64,000 nucleotides of DNA from Lawsonibacter hominis (lineage in GTDB: Bacteria > Bacillota > Clostridia > Oscillospirales > Oscillospiraceae). Of this stretch, positions 34,279 to 41,398 are shown in pieces; position 1 is the first letter of the stretch; every line of letters begins with the position of its first letter. A program made the position numbers and the translations under genes. The stretch lies in assembly GCF_014287895.1 (NCBI RefSeq), contig NZ_JACOPP010000011.1, positions 1-64,000 of the forward strand, read 5' to 3'. A model generated the notes under the pieces. That model was given only the letters and a program-made list of their open reading frames with translations. It searched no databases and was not told where the DNA came from.

Positions 34279-34352
34279 TGGAGCAGGTAAAGGGAATCGA
34301 ACCCTCATATTCAGCTTGGGAAGCTGACGTTCTGCCACTGAACTATACCTGC
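34279..34352 (-). tRNA. tRNA-Gly, anticodon CCC
   Basis: The 74 bases fold as a standard cloverleaf: acceptor GCAGGTA/TACCTGC, D arm GTTC...GAAC, anticodon arm TCAGC-TTCCCAA-GCTGA with anticodon CCC, T arm GAGGG-TTCGATT-CCCTT, discriminator T, and an encoded CCA end. Confidence 0.96.
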
Positions 34353-34488
34353 GCTTTGCCGACTGAAAGATTATAGCATAAACTGTGTCATTTGGCAAGC
34401 GGGTTTTTCGGCGTTTTCGCCCCCCAAATCATTGTGGAATTATACAGATTCTTTCCGCAATTTTTATATAATTCTTACAATTGACAAC

Positions 34489-34517
34489 TTGCTTTTTGCT
34501 CCATCCGGCGCTATAAT
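34489..34517 (+). promoter_or_regulatory. Promoter of the 26-codon mini-gene
   Basis: TTGCTT, 17-bp spacer, TATAAT, ending 32 bp before the mini-gene ATG. A second TTGACA just upstream (34481-34486) would give a spacer that is too long. Confidence 0.7.
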
Positions 34518-34549
34518 AGAATCATCCAATCAGAAAGGAGGGATGTGCA

Positions 34550-34630
34550 ATGGTGATTTCGACCCGGATTGTCGATGTGGATGATTTGATCTTCGGCCGC
34601 GACGAGCGTGTGATCCCCAGCGAGCGGTAA
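34550..34630 (+). CDS. Short peptide gene, 26 residues, own promoter and terminator
   Basis: ATG preceded by AAAGGAGGGATG and ending at TAA. The peptide begins MVISTRIVDVDDLIFG and ends in a charged RDERVIPSER; it has no signal or membrane segment. A sigma-A promoter sits 32 bp upstream and a clear intrinsic terminator 20 bp downstream, so it is a self-contained unit of about 150 bases. I do not recognise the peptide. It might instead be a leader peptide whose terminator controls the TVP38-type gene beyond it. Confidence 0.6.
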   Translation: MVISTRIVDVDDLIFGRDERVIPSER

Positions 34631-34649
34631 GCGGCGGCATTCAGAAGAG

Positions 34650-34680
34650 CCACACCTTAGGGTGTGGATTTTTTGTTTTT
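34650..34680 (+). terminator. Intrinsic terminator behind the mini-gene
   Basis: CCACACC-TTAG-GGTGTGG stem (34650-34667), followed by ATTTTTTGTTTTT. Confidence 0.9.
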
Positions 34681-34771
34681 CTTCGGAATTCTTAATGATT
34701 TTTCTATGGAAGTCTGCAGGAAATCGTGGTAGCCTAAAGGAAATGATAAAAAGCGACGAGGCGATGGATGG

Positions 34772-35449
34772 ATGAAACGAAACAAATGGCTGCTGACTTT
34801 GCTGCTGGCGATCGCTCTTCTGGGCGGGGGAGCGCTGCTGCTGTGGCGAACGGGCTTTTTTTCCTCCATTGGCTCTTTGGACGATATGCGGGATTATATC
34901 GACCGCTTTGCCCCCTATTCTCATCTGCTCTTTTTTGTCGTGCAGCTTCTCTCGGTCATCCTTGCCCCGATCCCAAGCAATATCACCGCTCTGGCCGGAG
35001 CGGTGCTCTTCGGGATGTGGCCTGCGTTCCTGCTGACGGTAGCCGCGATCACCATTGGATCCGTATTGGTGTTCTGGCTGGCCCGGGCTCTGGGGCAGAA
35101 CTTCGCCGAACGTCTGGTCAGCCGAACGGTGGCGGACAAGTATCTGGAGGTCATCCGCCGGAAGCGGGACGTTTTCCTGGCCCTGGTCTTTCTGTTCCCC
35201 TTCTTTCCCGACGATTTGATCTGCATTCTGGCGGGGCTTACCGACATCCCCTTCCTCCGCTTCCTGACCATCGTTCTGCTGACCCGGCCCTGGGGACTGC
35301 TGGTGGCCTGCGCGCTCGGAGGCTCGGTCATCGCCATCCCTCCCTGGGGCATGGCGATGCTGGCGCTGGCCGGGATCGCCCTGTTCCTGATCTGCCTGAA
35401 ATACGGCGACCAGTGGGAGCAGGCCCTCTTCGAGCGCTTCAAAAAGTAA
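34772..35449 (+). CDS. TVP38/TMEM64 (VTT-domain) membrane protein
   Basis: A 225-residue integral membrane protein: an N-terminal helix, then the VTT/DedA-like core with APIPSNITALAGAVLFG and the re-entrant-loop region FPFFPDDLICILAGLTDIPF. Relatives act in lipid handling or flipping, and in Golgi trafficking in eukaryotes; the substrate is unknown here. The ribosome binding site is weak. The gene lies about 90 bp after the mini-gene terminator, with no strong promoter of its own that I can see, so read-through from the mini-gene promoter is possible. Confidence 0.88.
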   Translation: MKRNKWLLTLLLAIALLGGGALLLWRTGFFSSIGSLDDMRDYIDRFAPYSHLLFFVVQLLSVILAPIPSNITALAGAVLFGMWPAFLLTVAAITIGSVLVFWLARALGQNFAERLVSRTVADKYLEVIRRKRDVFLALVFLFPFFPDDLICILAGLTDIPFLRFLTIVLLTRPWGLLVACALGGSVIAIPPWGMAMLALAGIALFLICLKYGDQWEQALFERFKK

Positions 35450-35452
35450 GCG

Positions 35453-35706
35453 AGGCTGTTGAAAAAGTGGCAAAGCCACTTTTTCGAAAAGACCATACGA
35501 AATTGTTGCCTCGATTTCTCGTAGAATTGTCGGCAAGAATTTCGTGAGAAGGGTCATTTCCGCGGCGCATCCCCCACAGGCCCCTCCCTTGCCCCCTGGG
35601 GGACCATTCACCCTGTGTCCCCGGAACGGGCGGATTCTGATTTGATTCCGTCGTCTGCGGGCGGCGGAAGGCTGCGAAGCGGAAGGCGATACATTTTCGA
35701 CAAGTC
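35453..35706 (+). repeat. Intergenic modular repeat, copy 3 (reference copy)
   Basis: Opens with a hairpin (TTGAAAAAGTGGC with GCCACTTTTTCGA, 35458-35486). It then carries a CCTCGATTTCTCG block, TGAGAAGGGTCATTTCC, a G/C-rich stem, GGATTCTGATTT and TTCCGTCGTCTGCGG, and ends in ATTTTCGACAAG. These blocks recur in the same order at 49.4 kb (minus strand) and in part at 0.2 kb and 11.1 kb. It abuts the IS200-type element. Confidence 0.65.
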
Positions 35707-36372
35707 AAGACCACCCCTGAAAGGGGTGGCTTGAAATAGCCCCGTAGGGGCATAGTGAGGCCAGCGCCTAAAAGACGCTGGCTTTCACTACGTTCAAGCC
35801 ATTGTGGACTGATTACCTCGCGTTACCCTTAAAAGGGTTTTCGTACTCTTTCGTGCTAACTTTGTCCTCTATCTGATCCTGTTTCTCTTGCTCTTGAATA
35901 TACTTCCTCAGGGCCTTCTCCTGTAAGCCTACCGTGCTGACGTAATACCCGGTGGCCCAGAAGTGTCGGTTGCCGTACTTGTACTTGAGATTTGCGTGAC
36001 GCTCGAATATCATCATCGCACTTTTTCCCTTCAGATATCCCATGAAGCTTGACACCGAATACTTGGGCGGTATCGACAACAATAGATGGATGTGACCCGG
36101 CATTACTTTTCCCTCCAGGATCGCTACCCCTTTCCACTTGCATAAATCCCGGATGATATCTCGGATATCCTCCCGCATCCCCCAATAATCTATCTTCCTT
36201 CTATACTTCGGCGTGAACACGATGTGATACTTGCACACCCATTTACTATGTGCTAAACTGTCCGCCATAGAGCTTCACCGTCTTTCTTGGTTTTTTGATG
36301 GCCTGAACATCCATCAGTTTACCGTCGGTGCGGCTCTATTTAAATTCTCAACCTCACCCGCAAAGCGGGTGG
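35705..36372 (-). mobile_element. IS200/IS605-group insertion sequence (tnpA only)
   Basis: A Y1 transposase gene flanked by subterminal hairpins: TCAAG-A-CCACCCCT...AGGGGTGG-CTTGA (35705-35734) behind the gene, and CACCCGC-AAA-GCGGGTG (36355-36371) ahead of it. Such elements have no inverted repeats and make no target duplication, so the ends are approximate. There is no tnpB. A TGATGG/CCATCA hairpin lies between promoter side and tnpA start, as in IS200, where it limits translation. Confidence 0.75.
35813..36268 (-). CDS. tnpA: IS200/IS605 Y1 transposase TnpA
   Basis: A 151-residue HUH-type single-strand transposase. The metal-binding HUH is in MPGHIHLLLSIPP, and the nucleophilic tyrosine is in ATGYYVSTVG; the opening KYHIVFTPKYRRK is typical. 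It acts as a dimer on hairpin ends of single-stranded DNA. Slightly longer than the usual 130-150 residues, with a charged C-terminal tail. Appears intact and so possibly still active. Confidence 0.95.
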   Translation of the reverse strand: MADSLAHSKWVCKYHIVFTPKYRRKIDYWGMREDIRDIIRDLCKWKGVAILEGKVMPGHIHLLLSIPPKYSVSSFMGYLKGKSAMMIFERHANLKYKYGNRHFWATGYYVSTVGLQEKALRKYIQEQEKQDQIEDKVSTKEYENPFKGNAR

Positions 36373-36445
36373 CTATTGGTTCCGCTTGGCGCGGAACTCG
36401 CTTAAGCGAGCTGGAGCGGCGGCCCGCTTTGCGGGCTGCCGCTTC

Positions 36446-36474
36446 TTGCAATACCAGCTGCGGGAGGGTATAAT
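36446..36474 (+). promoter_or_regulatory. Promoter of the YhhN-type / TIGR01906 pair
   Basis: TTGCAA, 17-bp spacer, TATAAT, 32 bp before the first gene. Confidence 0.7.
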
Positions 36475-36505
36475 GCTGTCCAGTAGATTTTGAGGAGGCA
36501 GACCG

Positions 36506-37162
36506 ATGGGACGCAGATATCTCGTATTCCTCTGTGCACAGGCCAGCCTCTACTCCGCCTTTCTCACCCTCGACCTGCTGCAGGTCGGAAGCGGCTGGAG
36601 CACCGCCCTCAAGTATGGCTCGATTCTTCTGTGCTTCCTCCTGTCCTGCGGCGGCGGTCAGGATCCCGACCGCCGCCTGGTACGCGCCGCGCTTGGCGTC
36701 ACCCTGTTGGCCGATCTGTTCCTGCTGGTGCTGGGACGCTGGTATCTGGCCGGCGTAGGCGCCTTCTGCGTGGTGCAGGCCCTCTATTTTGTCCGGCTCC
36801 GCCGCCTGCGGGGCGGGCGGGTCTGGCCCCGTCTGTTGCTGCGGCTGGCCCTGAGCGGGGCAGTGCTGCTGGTGGCGGGGCGCTTCAGTGCCCTGGAGCC
36901 TTTGACCGCATTGAGCGTCTTTTATTTCACACAGCTGGCCGCCAATGCGCTTGAGAGTCTGTTTCTGGGGCGGCGGTATGCGGCGTTTTCCGCTGGACTC
37001 GTCCTCTTCGTCTGCTGTGATCTCTGCGTGGGGCTGCAAAACCTCTCCGCCTTTCTTCCCGTGTCCGGGCACGGCGGGCTGTTCGCCTTCGCCCGGGTCG
37101 GGATGTGGCTGTTCTACCTGCCCTCCCAGGTACTGATTACCCTCTCTGCCGGAAAGAAGTGA
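36506..37162 (+). CDS. YhhN-family (lysoplasmalogenase-like) membrane protein
   Basis: A 218-residue protein with about eight hydrophobic helices. The YhhN pattern shows as a Lys early in helix 2 (ALKYGSILLCF), ADLFLLVLGRWYLAGVGAFCVVQ, and a late CDLCVGLQN. YhhN/TMEM86 relatives cleave the vinyl-ether bond of lysoplasmalogens; many anaerobic clostridia make plasmalogens, so the role fits. Divergence is high and catalysis is unproven. GAGGAGG lies ahead of the ATG. Followed 4 bp later by the TIGR01906 gene. Confidence 0.7.
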   Translation: MGRRYLVFLCAQASLYSAFLTLDLLQVGSGWSTALKYGSILLCFLLSCGGGQDPDRRLVRAALGVTLLADLFLLVLGRWYLAGVGAFCVVQALYFVRLRRLRGGRVWPRLLLRLALSGAVLLVAGRFSALEPLTALSVFYFTQLAANALESLFLGRRYAAFSAGLVLFVCCDLCVGLQNLSAFLPVSGHGGLFAFARVGMWLFYLPSQVLITLSAGKK

Positions 37163-37166
37163 TTGG

Positions 37167-37841
37167 ATGCATTCCTCCAAACTGGCCTCGCTTTCCTGTT
37201 CCGTGGCGCTGGCTTTGCTGGCCGTCAGCTTTTCCATTGCCGTCCCCATCTTGTTTCGTCCCTTCTACTATGTGCAGATCGGCGCGCTGGACCTGCCGGA
37301 GCAGACCGGGTGGTCCCAGGAGACCATCCGTGAGGCCTATGACGAGGTACTGGATTTCTGCGTGCTGGGCAGGCCCTTCGGCACCGGGCAGCTGCTCTGG
37401 TCGGAATCCGGCAAGAGCCATTTTGAGGATGTGCGCGTGCTCTTCACGGCCGATTTCTGGGTGCTTGGGATCAGCGCCGGGACCGCCTTGATCCTGGTTC
37501 TGCTGTGCCGTACCGGCAGGCTCGCCTTCCACCGTTTCCGGGGCCGTGGGCCAGGCTTCTGGGCCGGGGCGCTGGCTGCGGCGCTGGTGACGGCCGTGGC
37601 CGGTCTGGCCGCGCTGGATTTCGACCGGGCCTTTACCCTGTTCCACGCCATCTTTTTCCCCGGAAAGGACAACTGGCTCTTTGACTGGCGCACCGACCAG
37701 ATCATTCTGGTCATGCCGGAGGCTTTCTTCCGCAACTGCGCCATCCTCATCGCCGCGGTGCTGCTGCTCTGCTGCCTGGCGCTGATCCTGTCCGACCGGC
37801 CGGGACGGCGCAAGGCGCCGCGTCCCTTTTCCGCCCGCTGA
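37167..37841 (+). CDS. TIGR01906-family integral membrane protein
   Basis: A 224-residue membrane protein, four helices. It matches the TIGR01906 pattern: an early VPILFRPFYYVQI, then WSQETIREAYDEVLDF, SGKSHFEDVRVLF, and the late FTLFHAIFFPGKDNWLFDWRTDQII. Function unknown across the family. It starts 4 bp after the YhhN-type gene, so the two form an operon that ends at a strong terminator. Confidence 0.85.
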   Translation: MHSSKLASLSCSVALALLAVSFSIAVPILFRPFYYVQIGALDLPEQTGWSQETIREAYDEVLDFCVLGRPFGTGQLLWSESGKSHFEDVRVLFTADFWVLGISAGTALILVLLCRTGRLAFHRFRGRGPGFWAGALAAALVTAVAGLAALDFDRAFTLFHAIFFPGKDNWLFDWRTDQIILVMPEAFFRNCAILIAAVLLLCCLALILSDRPGRRKAPRPFSAR

Positions 37842-37854
37842 CCAACACCCTTCC

Positions 37855-37890
37855 GGAGCCCAGGCCATAAAATGGCCTGGGCTCCTTTCT
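37855..37890 (+). terminator. Terminator of the YhhN-TIGR01906 operon
   Basis: Perfect 14-bp stem (37855-37868 with 37872-37885), AAA loop, then TTTCT. Confidence 0.85.
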
Positions 37891-37981
37891 CACCCACGCC
37901 CCGCCTGCACCATTCCGGCGCTCACTCATAGAATGGAACGGAAGGAACTGTCCTTTTAATACTCTTTTGGGAGGTATTGCA

Positions 37982-38212
37982 ATGCCTGATAAGGTCATGC
38001 CCGGCCCTGTGCAGGATACCGCCTGTATCCGTGAGGCCGTGTGCATACACACAAAAAAAATCTATGATTCCTGCAAAGAGGAAGACTTAGCATTTTATAA
38101 CTTAAACATCCTCATGTTTCAAGTACTCAGACAACGTGGACATCTCAATCGTTGTCCTGCACATACTCCATCAAAATCACCCCATATTTTTTCTTTCAAC
38201 TTCCGATTATAG
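37982..38212 (+). pseudogene. Truncated conserved clostridial protein (CIREAVCIHTKKIYDSC family)
   Basis: The start is good (GGGAGG then ATG). The first 35 or so codons give PDKVMPGPVQDTACIREAV and then CIHTKKIYDSCKEE, the cysteine-rich opening I associate with a much longer conserved clostridial protein. After KIYDSCKEE the sequence turns into low-identity A/T-rich codons and stops after about 76. I read this as the head of a gene whose body has been lost, replaced by the spacer before the DUF4160 cassette. That longer relatives exist is from memory and was not searched. Confidence 0.55.
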
Positions 38213-38252
38213 CAAATTCGCTATTGACATAGGATAGCAAATTTGCTATAAT
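38209..38252 (+). promoter_or_regulatory. Promoter with twin palindromic operators of the DUF4160 cassette
   Basis: TTGACA (38224-38229), 17-bp spacer, TATAAT (38247-38252). Two 16-bp palindromes, ATAGCAAATTCGCTAT (38209-38224, one mismatch) and ATAGCAAATTTGCTAT (38234-38249, perfect), overlap the -35 and the -10 and are 25 bp apart. The XRE protein of the cassette is the natural candidate to bind them. Confidence 0.8.
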
Positions 38253-38279
38253 TGAGCCATAGGAAAGGAGTTGACCGCC

Positions 38280-38540
38280 ATGCCGACCATCTGTATGTTC
38301 CGGGGCATCAAAATCTACATTAACTGGCGAGATCACCTACCCCCTCACTTCCACGCCACTTATGCAGGTCAGGAAGTCATCGTTTCCATCCACGACCTCG
38401 AAGCCCTGGAAGGCTCCATGCCGAACAAGCAGCTCAAGATGCTCTTAGGTTGGGCAGCCTTCCATCAGGAGGAATTAATGGAAAACTGGAGATTAGCAGA
38501 GAATAAGCAAGAGTTGTTCCCCATCGAGCCGCTGAAATAG
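38280..38540 (+). CDS. DUF4160 protein
   Basis: An 86-residue protein of DUF4160: TICMFRGIKIYINWRDHLPPHFHATYAG, with the conserved DH.PPHFHA box. These small proteins are almost always next to a DUF2442 gene and are suspected toxin-antitoxin-like partners, without a proven activity. AAAGGAG lies 9 bp ahead of the ATG. First gene of a three-gene cassette. Confidence 0.9.
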   Translation: MPTICMFRGIKIYINWRDHLPPHFHATYAGQEVIVSIHDLEALEGSMPNKQLKMLLGWAAFHQEELMENWRLAENKQELFPIEPLK

Positions 38541-38578
38541 GCGGCTCGATGGGACGTACTAGAAAGGAGTGTTCCCAC

Positions 38579-38947
38579 ATGGCGAAAGACGTGGCCTACT
38601 ACCTCTCCAAAGGCTTTGACCGGCCGATGGCGGAGTATTTTGCCTCCGGCCGCAAGCGCATCGTTGCCGTCGCCCCCAACGATGATTTTACGTTGACGCT
38701 TGATTTCGACAACGGCGAAACGCGAATTTTGGACTGCAACCCCTTCTTGGAGGAGGGCACGGTGTTTGCCCCCTTCCTGCAGCTTGAGAATTTCCGCCGG
38801 GTCTACCTAGACAGCGACCATTGTGTAGCCTGGGATATTGATCCAACCATCAACAGCGAGGTCATCTGGAGCAACAAAGTTGACCTCTCTCCTGACAGTT
38901 GCTATGTGGACAGTATCCCCTCTGGAGGTGTGCGGGATGCCGGATGA
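38579..38947 (+). CDS. DUF2442 protein
   Basis: A 122-residue DUF2442 protein: KRIVAVAPNDDFTLTLDFDNGETRILD, then FRRVYLDSDHCVAWDIDPTINSE. The long N-terminal part (YYLSKGFDRPMAEYFASGRK) is an extension beyond the core. The family pairs with DUF4160. AAAGGAG lies 9 bp ahead of the ATG, spaced just as for its neighbour. Overlaps the XRE gene by 11 bp. Confidence 0.88.
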   Translation: MAKDVAYYLSKGFDRPMAEYFASGRKRIVAVAPNDDFTLTLDFDNGETRILDCNPFLEEGTVFAPFLQLENFRRVYLDSDHCVAWDIDPTINSEVIWSNKVDLSPDSCYVDSIPSGGVRDAG

Positions 38948-39143
38948 ATGCGTCGCCCTCATTGACCAGATCATCGAGGAGCGCCACCGGGTGGGCATGA
39001 CCCAGGCCCAACTTGCAAAGGCCTGCGGCCTCACACAGTCTGTTGTGGCCCGCATTGAGAGTAAGCGTGCCCGCCCTCAGATTGACACCTTATACAAAAT
39101 ACTGGCCGCCCTCGGTTGTACTCTGCAAGTCGTCCACACCTGA
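38937..39143 (+). CDS. Small XRE-family HTH protein
   Basis: A 68-residue, nearly bare helix-turn-helix domain: GMTQAQLAKACGLTQSVVARIESKRARPQIDTLYKIL. Likely an antitoxin-style autorepressor that binds the twin palindromes at 38209-38249. The start is read from TCTGGAGGTG upstream and overlaps the DUF2442 gene by 11 bp, which implies coupled translation. Confidence 0.88.
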   Translation: MPDECVALIDQIIEERHRVGMTQAQLAKACGLTQSVVARIESKRARPQIDTLYKILAALGCTLQVVHT

Positions 39144-39158
39144 TCCCCGCAAACAAAA

Positions 39159-39199
39159 AAGCCCGGAAGGCTGGATCACACTCCATGCCGTCCGGGCTT
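39159..39199. terminator. Terminator at the chromosome-prophage junction
   Basis: AAGCCCGGA (39159-39167) pairs with TCCGGGCTT (39191-39199). An A-run on the left side gives a T-tract on the minus strand, so it ends the prophage late operon and may also stop the XRE cassette. Confidence 0.75.
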
Positions 39200-39202
39200 G
39201 TC

Positions 39203-39658
39203 TTACGCATTGGTATCTGCTTTGCCGCCGTCGCCCTTGTCCCGCATGGCTTCCAGAGCGTTCCGGATGAAGGCCGGGTACTTCACACCCATCAGTGCGG
39301 TATTCTCCAGTATGGACAGCCCCTCGTTGCCGATGAAGAACAGGCAAACGGCAGTGCGGATGTAGGCGGCCCCTGTCAGGCGATCAAGCATGGCGGCCAC
39401 CCACACCAGCATCAGGATCGTGCACTTACGGACGAGTCCCTTAAAACCAGCCCGGCTCTCCAATGCCCCGGTCTCGCTTTTGCCGGAGCGCTTGAACACC
39501 CCGGCCACGATCAGGCCGGTCACGTAGTCCGCCGCCATCAGCCCAATGAGCACCTGCAAGGCGGCATCCCACCCTCCCAAAGCATTTGCAACAAACGTCC
39601 CGAGCGCAGCTAAGGCAGCCAGCACGGCGTTTTTGATGTGCACAACGTTCTCCATCAT
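39203..39658 (-). CDS. Phage holin (toxin secretion/phage lysis holin family)
   Basis: A 151-residue small membrane protein with hydrophobic segments near 8-28, 32-52, 75-95 and 100-120. GLMAADYVTGLIVAGVFKRSG and SRAGFKGLVRKC match the Bacillus/Clostridium holin family that punctures the membrane to release endolysin. GAGGAGG lies ahead of the paired ATG codons. Last gene of the late operon, after the endolysin. Confidence 0.92.
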   Translation of the reverse strand: MMENVVHIKNAVLAALAALGTFVANALGGWDAALQVLIGLMAADYVTGLIVAGVFKRSGKSETGALESRAGFKGLVRKCTILMLVWVAAMLDRLTGAAYIRTAVCLFFIGNEGLSILENTALMGVKYPAFIRNALEAMRDKGDGGKADTNA

Positions 39659-39754
39659 GTGCCCTCCTCACGCGTCGATGTTGTTTTTCATGAATACTGT
39701 CCTTTCAGTTGACAAAAACATATGTTTCTAGAAAAATAGGCGCGTACTTTTTTG

Positions 39755-40411
39755 TCACCTTTGCAGCAGCCCCAGCCGATCCAGCACCACGGCGGCCTGC
39801 TCCCTTGTCAGCGCACCGCCGGGGCGCGTGCCGTCGAATACACCGGCCTGTGCGGCCTTTTCCCATGCGTTGGATGCCCATGTACTCACAGTCTGAATAG
39901 AACGCGCCACGGCCTCGTCCCGGTCTGCCAGGGCCTTTTCCACGGACTGTTCGACCAGGGCCTGTACTTCATTTATGGTCATATTGATTTCCTCCCGGTA
40001 CAGCGGCATAGCGGGCGGGTACCGCCCGGCCAGGATCATGCTGCCGGTGTATTTCCCGCCGCCGCTCCACTGCAGATGCGGGCGGTCGGGAAAGGACTTC
40101 CATCGCCCACCCCATTCGAAGCCGACCCGCTCCCCAAGCTCCCCGGCCCGCTGGAAAAACGCCGGGTCGGAGTATTCCTGCCCCTTGACGTTCTTACAGA
40201 AATCAAAGGCCAGCCCCACGCCCTGGGCGTGGAAGGTAGGCACGCGCCCCTTGCTGGTCCCGTTCCGGTAGCAGTACTCCTGGTACGCCCGGTCCCGGAC
40301 CGTGCCGGTGATGCAGACCGAAAGGCCCGCATCCCGGCACAGCTGCATCCAGACCCGGCAATTGGCCGCTACGTCCGAGCGCAGGTCGTTGATGTCCCGG
40401 CTGTTAAGCAT
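39755..40411 (-). CDS. Endolysin, M15-type peptidase with SLH-like tail
   Basis: A 218-residue lysin. The first 130 residues form an M15 (VanY/L-alanyl-D-glutamate peptidase-like) domain: the zinc motif is HAQGVGLAFDF and the last ligand region is RPHLQWSGGGK. The C-terminal 55 residues (TWASNAWEKAAQAGVFDG, then LTREQAAVVLDRLGLL) resemble an S-layer-homology repeat and probably anchor it to the wall. Overlaps the upstream gene by 8 bp; holin follows. Confidence 0.88.
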   Translation of the reverse strand: MLNSRDINDLRSDVAANCRVWMQLCRDAGLSVCITGTVRDRAYQEYCYRNGTSKGRVPTFHAQGVGLAFDFCKNVKGQEYSDPAFFQRAGELGERVGFEWGGRWKSFPDRPHLQWSGGGKYTGSMILAGRYPPAMPLYREEINMTINEVQALVEQSVEKALADRDEAVARSIQTVSTWASNAWEKAAQAGVFDGTRPGGALTREQAAVVLDRLGLLQR

Positions 40412-40787
40412 CGCTCTTGCCGGGCTTGTCCCCGCTGATGGGGCCGGGGTCGCTCGCGCCCTCCATCAGCTTGACCATGGCGTCGTAGTCCTTGGCACGC
40501 CACAGGCCGGTCAGGGCCTTGTAGTTGCCCCGCATGGTGCGCAGCCACGCGTTGAGGCCGTCGTTGACCGCCTTGCGCCCGGCCTCATCCATAGCGGCAT
40601 ACGCCTTGCCGATGCGGGGCCAGTCCACCTGATGGGCGATGGGCAGGTCACCCATGGTATTGGCCTCACGGCCCTCGCGGATGTTCTGCATGAGCATGTC
40701 GGCGGCGACGCCGATGTCACGATCGTTCTTTTCGCCAACGGCGAAAACGGCGGGAGTCAAGGGGTTGAAGTTGATGGTATTTTTCAT
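40404..40787 (-). CDS. Phage protein of unknown function, 127 residues
   Basis: A soluble, mostly helical protein (MKNTINFNPLTPAVFAVGEK..., DWPRIGKAYAAMDEAGRKAV) with a Pro/Lys-rich tail. No recognised domain. GGAGGAC precedes the ATG. It lies between XkdX and the endolysin, where tail-fibre or lysis accessory genes usually sit. Confidence 0.7.
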   Translation of the reverse strand: MKNTINFNPLTPAVFAVGEKNDRDIGVAADMLMQNIREGREANTMGDLPIAHQVDWPRIGKAYAAMDEAGRKAVNDGLNAWLRTMRGNYKALTGLWRAKDYDAMVKLMEGASDPGPISGDKPGKSDA

Positions 40788-40802
40788 GTCAAAGTCCTCC
40801 TC

Positions 40803-41000
40803 TTAAATCGTTGCGGCGTCGGCCTCATAGGCCTCGCCAATGTACTGCTGGTACTCTTCCGGGGTGATGATGCCCTCGGCCACGTCGGACCGGGCCAGGG
40901 TGCGCACGTCCTCTTTCACTGGATCCAGGACGCTTTCAAAGGTCCTGGATCCCCGCTTGATGGATCTCCAGTAACTGTGTGCGATTGCTTTGACTGCCAT
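40803..41000 (-). CDS. XkdX-family phage protein
   Basis: A 65-residue protein of the XkdX type: AIAHSYWRSIKRGSRTFE near the start and VAEGIITPEEYQQYIGEAY near the end. XkdX genes sit right after the tail-fibre genes in PBSX-like phages; function unknown. Confidence 0.85.
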   Translation of the reverse strand: MAVKAIAHSYWRSIKRGSRTFESVLDPVKEDVRTLARSDVAEGIITPEEYQQYIGEAYEADAATI

Positions 41001-41005
41001 GATGA

Positions 41006-41386
41006 TCAGCCTCCCAACATTTCATATATTTCCAGCAACGCCTCATCCTGTGATGCGTTAATGGTCTCCTGTTCCGCCTGTGCCTCATAGAGGGTGATGG
41101 CGGTCTCATCGGTCTGTGCCAGAGCCTCTTCCAGCGCGGAAACGCGCTCATCGGCGGTCGGCTCCGGGTCAGGCTCCGGTACCACAGGCACCTCCTTGGC
41201 CGTGATGCCCACCAGAGTCCCGTCCTGGATATCCAGGTCGCAATACCCGCAGCAGGCCCACACGGCGGCCTCCAAATGGGCCGGTACGGCGATGTACCCG
41301 TCCAGCCAGCACTCCCTGCGCCCGCTCTGAGACTGGAGGGCATGCCCCCCGTCCGCGCGGGCATTGATCTCAATGATTGTCAGCAT
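41006..41386 (-). CDS. Tail-fibre-associated phage protein, 126 residues
   Basis: The N-terminal half is compact and Cys-containing (GYIAVPAHLEAAVWACCGYCDLDI). A Pro/Glu-rich linker follows, then a helix likely to coil (ERVSALEEALAQTDETAITLYEAQ). Proteins of this layout commonly sit between the fibre and XkdX genes in clostridial phages. No function assigned. Confidence 0.7.
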   Translation of the reverse strand: MLTIIEINARADGGHALQSQSGRRECWLDGYIAVPAHLEAAVWACCGYCDLDIQDGTLVGITAKEVPVVPEPDPEPTADERVSALEEALAQTDETAITLYEAQAEQETINASQDEALLEIYEMLGG

Positions 41387-41398
41387 GTGATTCCCTCC

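Noticed and set aside
34511..35611. Minus-strand 366-codon frame over the mini-gene and the TVP38-type gene
   Set aside because: Gln/Arg/Gly-rich shadow of the TVP38-type gene that also runs through a terminator and promoter on the other strand.
35705..36440. Series of short palindromes around the IS considered as a CRISPR or repeat array
   Set aside because: The stems differ in sequence and spacing and coincide with the ends of an IS200-type element. No repeat-spacer pattern occurs anywhere in the window.
39140..39760. Left attachment site of the prophage
   Set aside because: No direct repeat partner can be identified because the right end lies outside the window, and no tRNA is at this junction.
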